From positions 2,852,001 through 2,916,000 of the forward strand of contig JARUPY010000085.1 of assembly GCA_029817715.1 (NCBI GenBank): DNA of 64,000 bases, given 5' to 3'. Below are positions 58,918 through 64,000 of the stretch, one piece after another. Every line of letters starts with the position of its first letter. Within the stretch, counting starts at the first letter, position 1. The notes below the pieces were generated by a model. That model ran no database searches and was not told where the DNA came from. It worked only from the letters and a program-made list of their open reading frames with translations. Source of the DNA: Melastoma dodecandrum. Taxonomy: Eukaryota > Streptophyta > Magnoliopsida > Myrtales > Melastomataceae. Both the position numbers and the translations under genes were made by a program.

Positions 58918-60042
58918 TCAGCACGACCTGGGACCGGCCGAGCGATCCCGATAGAGGGTCCCGAGATTGATATCCCGCATGCTCTCCTCCTGTAGGAACC
59001 TCCTCGTCTTCGCTATGTACTTCTCCACGTTCTGATTGAATTCGTCGTTGCTCAAGTCATCCACCGTCCTGATTCCATTGCCCCTCACTGCCGCCAGCCT
59101 TCCCCTTCCGCGTGGACTTGGTATGTCCCTGGACCTCTCGGCTTCCATCTCTCTCTGCCGAGGATTGTTCTTCAACTCCCCGTGGCGGATAGCAACGGCT
59201 ATGGTTGGCAAAGCCTTCTGTCCGTTGCTTGAGGCCTTGGACAGTGACTTCGGGGTGGCGTGCTTCTCGGCAGTGGAGGAGTCGCAGGTGGCAGCCCGTG
59301 GCACAATGATATCTGGAAGGGTCAACCTATCTATCCTGTGCGGCTTTGCCTCGTCGATGAACTTTTCAGGAGGACTGTTGCTCGTGCTTTTGTCTCTTGC
59401 CGCAGCGACAGGTTCTCCTGGAGCCTGTCCTCCGACAACACCATGGAGGACCAACCTTCCCCTTCCTCGTGGACTCGCAATGTCCATGTTGCTTTCAGCT
59501 TTCCTTCCCCCCCACGGATAAAAATCCTTCATGCAACGGTTGCAGGCAGCGACAGACGGCGAACCCTTTCCTCCCTCAATTGACGTGGTGGGTGAAGAGA
59601 ACAAAATAATCTGTTTCTCAACCTCTGGGATGTCTCCAGCCTCTTGCGAGACTTCCAGATCATAGCCTCTCCCAACAATCGCTCTGCAGCAAGTGATGTA
59701 CTCGTTGTATACCCCATCCGTGACGACACCGCCCCTCACCTTCTTCCCACGGCCAATCCACAAGCTATCTGCATCGACACCCGATAAGACCGCAATGGCG
59801 AGGACGATGACGTTGCTGATGAAGAACGCATGGAGAGGCTTCGACGAGAGGGACAATACCCTCTTGAGGAACTCTCCGGCAGCAGAGACACCGGAAGAGT
59901 AATGAGAGAGCAGGAAGAGGGAGATCACAACAATCTCGGACACACGGAAGGAGGACTGGAGCTTCCGGTTACGGCCTGGGAGGCGCTTGGTCCGCTTTCG
60001 GACCACGAGTCCGCCGCCATAGTCACCCACAGCACTATCCAT
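58918..60042 (-). CDS. DUF761 domain protein with N-terminal membrane segments
   Basis: Single exon, 374 residues. Two hydrophobic stretches lie near the N-terminus (VSEIVVISLFLLSHYSSGVS and HAFFISNVIVLAIAVLSGVD). A long Ser/Pro/Lys-rich middle follows, with two copies of an (A/P)SPRGRGRL motif. The C-terminal DUF761 motif is IRTVDDLSNDEFNQNVEKYI then AKTRRFLQEES. DUF761 proteins are a plant-only group, some of them cotton-fibre-expressed, with no settled biochemical role. The ATG at 60042 is the first true ATG; the GTG two codons earlier is discounted. A TATA box lies 85 bp upstream. Complete. Confidence 0.85.
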   Translation of the reverse strand: MDSAVGDYGGGLVVRKRTKRLPGRNRKLQSSFRVSEIVVISLFLLSHYSSGVSAAGEFLKRVLSLSSKPLHAFFISNVIVLAIAVLSGVDADSLWIGRGKKVRGGVVTDGVYNEYITCCRAIVGRGYDLEVSQEAGDIPEVEKQIILFSSPTTSIEGGKGSPSVAACNRCMKDFYPWGGRKAESNMDIASPRGRGRLVLHGVVGGQAPGEPVAAARDKSTSNSPPEKFIDEAKPHRIDRLTLPDIIVPRAATCDSSTAEKHATPKSLSKASSNGQKALPTIAVAIRHGELKNNPRQREMEAERSRDIPSPRGRGRLAAVRGNGIRTVDDLSNDEFNQNVEKYIAKTRRFLQEESMRDINLGTLYRDRSAGPRSC

Positions 60043-60126
60043 ATCCACCCGAGGAGAGCGTTGGGAAAGATCACATCACATGATACATGAGAATGAGATA
60101 TTGTGAAGTGCAGGGAGGGAGGGGGT

Positions 60127-60134
60127 TTTATATA
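60127..60134 (-). promoter_or_regulatory. TATA box of the DUF761 gene
   Basis: CTATATAAAACC on the - strand, 85 bp before the ATG. Confidence 0.6.
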
Positions 60135-61296
60135 GTCAGCAGCCAAGGAGGAGTATGTTCACAGGGAGGGATTCCTTTTTACATAATTGAGCACCAAAAA
60201 GCGACATGCTTTTGAGAAAAGACGCCTCCTTTTTCTTTTATCTACTCCTCCACCATTCCTAAGTAGGCAAAAACATCAACTTCACGAACTAATAAATCTG
60301 ACTCGCCATTTACATGGTGGTGGGAAAATTCCCACTTTTCTTATTCCCCAATCCTGTGCTTGCTTCATAAGAAACTGCTGCCAATCGCCATCCACAAACA
60401 ACAGAACATGACCGCCCCCCCACACCACAACCCAAAAAACAAATGCACTGTCATCACAAACTTTTTTATTTTTTCCTTCAGCTTTTTTTATATGCTACTT
60501 GTTCGACCCTTGTGTGCTTCTTTTCTGGGTATCATAAAACCCAGATTCTGTCCTTGATTTTGTTGCATTCTTTGATACCAGTTAAAAGTACTTTAGGGAG
60601 TACTTTGGTTCATCACTACTAAAACAAATCAATGATCGCTTAATCCTCTCTCAGAAAAGGAGTTGAGTTGGGATTAGGCTGGTCACTGCCAGTAGAAAAG
60701 GCACCCTTTCCCTGTCATTAAGCTCTATTCTGGATTAGGCAGGATCCCGAGAAAAATAAAGGTCCATGGGGCAAGCAAACAAAACACATCCTTAAAACTT
60801 CTCACAGGTGTGCCATCATTTTTTAACTAACCTGGGTTGCCAAGAAACTTGGGATTCCTTTTGGGGAACGGATTAAAGTGATTTATCCTTGAGACCTGTC
60901 ATTTGGATGGCTTCTATCTCCTGGTAAAGTGACTAGTTTATTGTCAAGTAACACAGCGATTGAAGCTCAATTGGTGGTACATACGTGGAGTTCCCTGCGC
61001 ATGATCACTACTTGCCAACTGCTAAGTCTATAGTTATAAGTAACCGACTTAGGATAACCGCCCTGACGCAGTTTCGATCAAGCTTATCTGCAGAATGACA
61101 TACCAGACAACATTTGAACAAACCTTGCATGACTTCCATGGCTAGACCTTTGAAGTCAAAGGTTTGCATGCACTGACCATAAAGGAAATCGAAACAACTG
61201 TCCCTCCATGAGTCGGGATTGCAGCAAAAAGCTCCATGTATATTATCCGGCCGAAAAGGATGCATCAATACACACATCACAACCACCACCATAGAC
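60135..61296. other. spacer between the DUF761 gene and the defensin gene
   Basis: No gene supported. The defensin promoter should lie in the right-hand part. Confidence 0.5.
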
Positions 61297-61635
61297 ATGA
61301 AAATGGCATCCAAGTTTGACTGTAGTAGCAGTGTTATTCATGCCCTCTTCCTGTCTCTATTCCCTATCTTCCTAGTGCTAACCATGGGTAAGACTAACGT
61401 CTAGGTCCCCATGTCGGCTCACATTACGTTGGTCTAACGGAATGTTTTGATGCTCTCGCCAGAGAATGATGTTGCAGAAGCAGGGCTGTGCTCGAGGAGG
61501 AGCAGGACGTGGTCAGGATTCTGTGGAGACTCCAATGGCTGCAACCGACAGTGCAGGAACTGGGAAGGCGCAAGCCACGGTGCCTGCCACGCTCAGTTCC
61601 CAGGGTTTGCTTGCTTTTGTTACTTCAACTGTTGA
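61297..61635 (+). CDS. plant defensin (gamma-thionin family)
   Basis: Two exons, 61297-61387 and 61463-61635, joined in phase 1, give 87 residues. Exon 1 is a secretory signal (hydrophobic [16 protein letters not shown]). Exon 2 holds the mature peptide after GENDVAEAG, with eight Cys spaced C-x10-C-x5-C-x3-C-x10-C-x8-C-x1-C-x3-C ending at the stop. This is the CS-alpha-beta pattern, with one intron in the usual place at the signal border. Plant defensins are secreted antifungal or signalling peptides. The target of this one is unknown. The ATG at 61303 is an alternative start that changes only the first two residues. Confidence 0.92.
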
Positions 61636-61862
61636 CCCATACTCCACCAAAAAGCAAACCAGGGATGTAAGTAACGAGACCGAACTAGTTGAATAAGCCC
61701 CCGGAGGCAGTCGATGCAGACCAAGTTTCACTTCACTTGTTCATCTCTTTATGCAAAGTTTTGTATGAACTCCTCATCACCAAATCCCTTGTCGATTCCA
61801 ATCCAACAGCAGAAGCAGTAACTTTGCAATCATATTAAGGACGACCATCGCTACTATTTCAA
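61636..61862. other. 3' flank of the defensin gene
   Basis: Nothing further seen. Confidence 0.5.
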
Positions 61863-61977
61863 TTACTTCTTCCCCTTATCGCCAGCCTTCTTCCTATTGG
61901 GCAGAACGATCTCTCCCTTGAGGGTCGGAATCTCCATCATCTCCGGCGGACCCCCTGCGAACTTCCTCCGAAACTTC
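61863..61977 (-). CDS. putative terminal exon of an unidentified gene, next to the copia insertion
   Basis: After an acceptor-like ATGTAG the frame reads KFRRKFAGGPPEMMEIPTLK, then GEIVLPNRKKAGDKGKK and TAA. It is Lys-rich at the end and looks like a real basic C-terminus, but I cannot name the family. The copia LTR begins about 33 bp upstream of the acceptor, so earlier exons would lie beyond the element, outside the window. Confidence 0.4.
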
Positions 61978-62010
61978 CTACATGGTCCGCATCAACGAGG
62001 AACCCCGATC

Positions 62011-62693
62011 TGATGGGATGTGACACAAACTACAACACCCCGAAATACGTCGAATGACTTCTTAAGGCCAGATTATGTTTCTCACAGCAGAAATAAATAA
62101 TTAACGACGAAGAAACAACACCGAGATTTTACGTGGAAACCTCCTCAATGTGAGGAGTAAAACTACGGCCCGAGGCACCACTAAACTTCCACTAAATCAA
62201 CAAAGAAGTGGGTATACAAGTGTTCCTCTCTAAACACCAATAATCAGCTCTCAATCCTCTTCCTAACTCAACGTAAACATCAAGAATCCATCTTGGAAAT
62301 CATACGCTAAGGATATCAAATGAAGAGAAGCTGAAAATCATAAACACACAATCTGCCGTCTCGGATACAATACGAAATCTCCAGCAAAAAGACTTCAATC
62401 GCCAATCCAACCGCTCAGAATGAAGAAGCTCAAGTAAGGAATACTTCCTCAAAGTTTCACGAGATTCTAACGGTGCGATCGGCGGGAACAGACCAAGAAG
62501 CAAACGTCGCCCAGGCTGGAATGGAGCTGCGGCGGGATCCAAAAACACCTCCTTGGTGGCAACCTCCACTTGTATTCTTAGGTCTTAAGATAACCCTAAA
62601 AAAATACCTTAAATACTTGTGGGCTTTTTGGGCTTCATCTATGTACAAAACATAGGCTTGGGCTACTCCACATATGGAGAGAAATACCCAACA
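62011..62693 (-). repeat. 3' LTR of the copia element
   Basis: On the - strand it begins TGTTGGG right after the PPT and ends CCCATCA, a 6-of-7 terminal inverted match, giving 683 bp. The left flank 62006-62010 (CGATC) would be one copy of the 5-bp target duplication; the other copy is outside the window. Confidence 0.7.
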
Positions 62694-62707
62694 AATCTCC
62701 CCCTCTC
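62694..62707 (-). other. polypurine tract of the copia element
   Basis: GAGAGGGGGAGATT on the - strand directly precedes the LTR start TGTTGGG. Confidence 0.8.
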
Positions 62708-64000
62708 GACTATGTGGAAGAACTCGCCGTGATACCGGCGACTTGACGACAAGTAATAATCCTTTCTCTAGAAAGTGCTTTTGTCATCATATCCGATCCA
62801 TTATCATCAGTATGGAACTTTTCAATATGCACCAATTTTGAATTCACAACATCTCGAATCCAATGGTATCTCATATCAATATGCTTCGACTTCGCATGGA
62901 AAGTAGAATTCTTCGCAAGATATATGGCACTTTGGTTATCACAGAAGAGAACATACCGTTCTTGATTGAATCCAAGTTCTTGAAGAAAATTCTTCATCCA
63001 TAATAACTCTTTGCACGCTTCCGTTGCGGCAATGAATTCCGCCTCGGCAGTAGAAAGTGCAACACATTTCTGAAGCCTAGATTGCCAAGAAACGGCTCCC
63101 CCTGCAAAGGTAATCAGATGTCGACTTACGAGTATCAATATCTCCAGCCATATCTGCATCTGCATAGCCAATCAACTTTGGCTCACCACCTCCGAAACAT
63201 ATACCATAATCTGCGGTACCACGCAAATACCTCATGATCCATTTCACCACATTCCAATGCTCCTTACCAGGATTAGACAAGAATCGGCTCACCACGCTAA
63301 CAGCATGCGCAATATCAGGTCTCGTGCACACCATAGCATACATCAAACTCCCAACAGCAGAACTATAAGGAACCTTCTGCATATACTGCCTATGCTCATC
63401 AGAAGAAGGACAATGATCGCGGCTCAACTTAACTCCAGAAGGAAATGGAGAACTTACTGCTTTAGCATTTTCAATATTGAGCATTTCCAACACTTTGTGA
63501 ATATACTTCTCCTGCGATAAGAAGATCTTCTTCTCTTCTCTTCTTCTGGTAATCCTCATGGCAAGAATCTGTTCTGCAGGACCTAAGTCTTTCATAGCAA
63601 AAGACTTGTTCAATTGCTTCTTCAATTGATTAATGCGGGATATATTCCTGCCAACAAGAAGCATATCATCCACATACAATAAGAGAATAATGAAGTCATC
63701 ATCACCAAACCTCTGAAAGAAGACACAATGGTCTGTGTTGGTTCTGGTGTAGCCATGCTCCCCCATAAAGGACTCAAACTTCATATACCATTGCCTTGGA
63801 GCTTGTTTTAAACCATAAAGACTTTTGTTGAGCTTGCACACAAAATCTTCTTTTCCTTTTACAATGAAACCTTCAGGTTGTTCTATGTAAATCTCTTCGT
63901 GCAAGTCACCATGAAGAAAGGCTGTCTTAACATCCATTTGCTCAATCTCCAAGTCAAGGCTAGTAGCTAAACCCATCACAACTCGAATAGATGACATCTT
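62708..64000 (-). pseudogene. copia reverse transcriptase-RNase H, frameshifted
   Basis: RT motifs: MDVKTAFLHGDLHEEIYIEQ, SLYGLKQAPRQWYMKF, the YVDDMLLVG active site, and VGSLMYAMVCTRPDIAHAVS. RNase H: YADADMAGDIDTRKST, SWQSRLQKCVALSTAEAEFI, NSTFHAKSKHIDMRYHWIRD. The frame breaks at about 63108: after RKSTS a stretch of about eight bases usual in the family is missing, and the rest is read in another frame down to 62710. That frameshift would stop a full product. The 5' portion is cut by the window end. Confidence 0.9.

Larger units (their letters stand above)
62011..64000 (-). mobile_element. Ty1/copia LTR retrotransposon, 3' part
   Basis: Going down the - strand: reverse transcriptase, RNase H, PPT and 3' LTR. 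The 5' part lies beyond the window. RT-RNase H after (not before) the missing integrase fits copia order, and the motifs are copia-specific. Confidence 0.93.

Noticed and set aside
1..64000. CRISPR arrays, operons, riboswitches, tRNA or rRNA genes
   Set aside because: No regularly spaced repeats, polycistronic gene runs or cloverleaf candidates were seen. The GGTTCGAAT-like words near 11374 and 48885 lack the rest of a tRNA.

Overview
This is nuclear DNA of a flowering plant. The genes have short GT-AG introns, the plant families present include SHI/STY, TIC20, WAT1, class III peroxidase, BEL1-like and HIPP, and both ends lie in plant-type LTR retrotransposons. I cannot name the species. GC-rich first exons next to AT-rich spacers fit several non-grass angiosperms.

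Layout. (1) 1 to about 9.9 kb is the 3' half of a Ty3/gypsy element with Tat/Ogre-type dual RNase H domains. Its pol frame is open except for one TGA. Between pol and the 3' LTR, on the opposite strand, is an apparently intact six-exon gene for a plant-mobile-domain protein with its own TATA box. (2) 12.2-22.5 kb holds three genes on the + strand: a SHI/STY zinc-finger factor, TFIIF-beta and WAT1. A foldback element with TIRs of about 157 bp lies between the first two. (3) 23-36 kb is mostly on the - strand: an NPF transporter relic, GID8, a plastid LON-domain protein, a 17-exon beta-galactosidase and a BEL1-like homeodomain gene. (4) 38-47.5 kb holds a broken peroxidase-9-like gene, a RING gene and TIC20-I facing away from each other, and an S1-group bZIP gene whose leader carries the sucrose-control uORF. 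(5) 50.7-61.6 kb holds a bHLH gene, a SEC14-like relic, a HIPP gene, an IPK1 pseudogene with many lesions, a DUF761 gene and a plant defensin. (6) 62.0-64.0 kb is the 3' end of a Ty1/copia element on the - strand, inserted about 33 bp from a putative 3' splice site of an unidentified gene.

From memory, the order SRS, TFIIF-beta, WAT1, LON, BEL1-like, RING, S1 bZIP matches one Arabidopsis chromosome 1 segment (about At1g75520 down to At1g75390), which suggests an old collinear block with later insertions. The genes are independent eukaryotic units, not operons. Links between them are thematic: auxin and growth (SRS, WAT1, BEL1-like), sugar and cell wall (S1 bZIP, beta-galactosidase), plastid (TIC20, LON) and regulated protein turnover (GID8, RING).

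The points most worth a second look are the intact antisense gene inside a retrotransposon whose own pol is broken, two GC-AG introns in neighbouring genes, the conserved-peptide uORF, the foldback element, and three independent decayed genes (peroxidase 9, IPK1, NPF). All family calls rest on reading translations by eye. No search was run.
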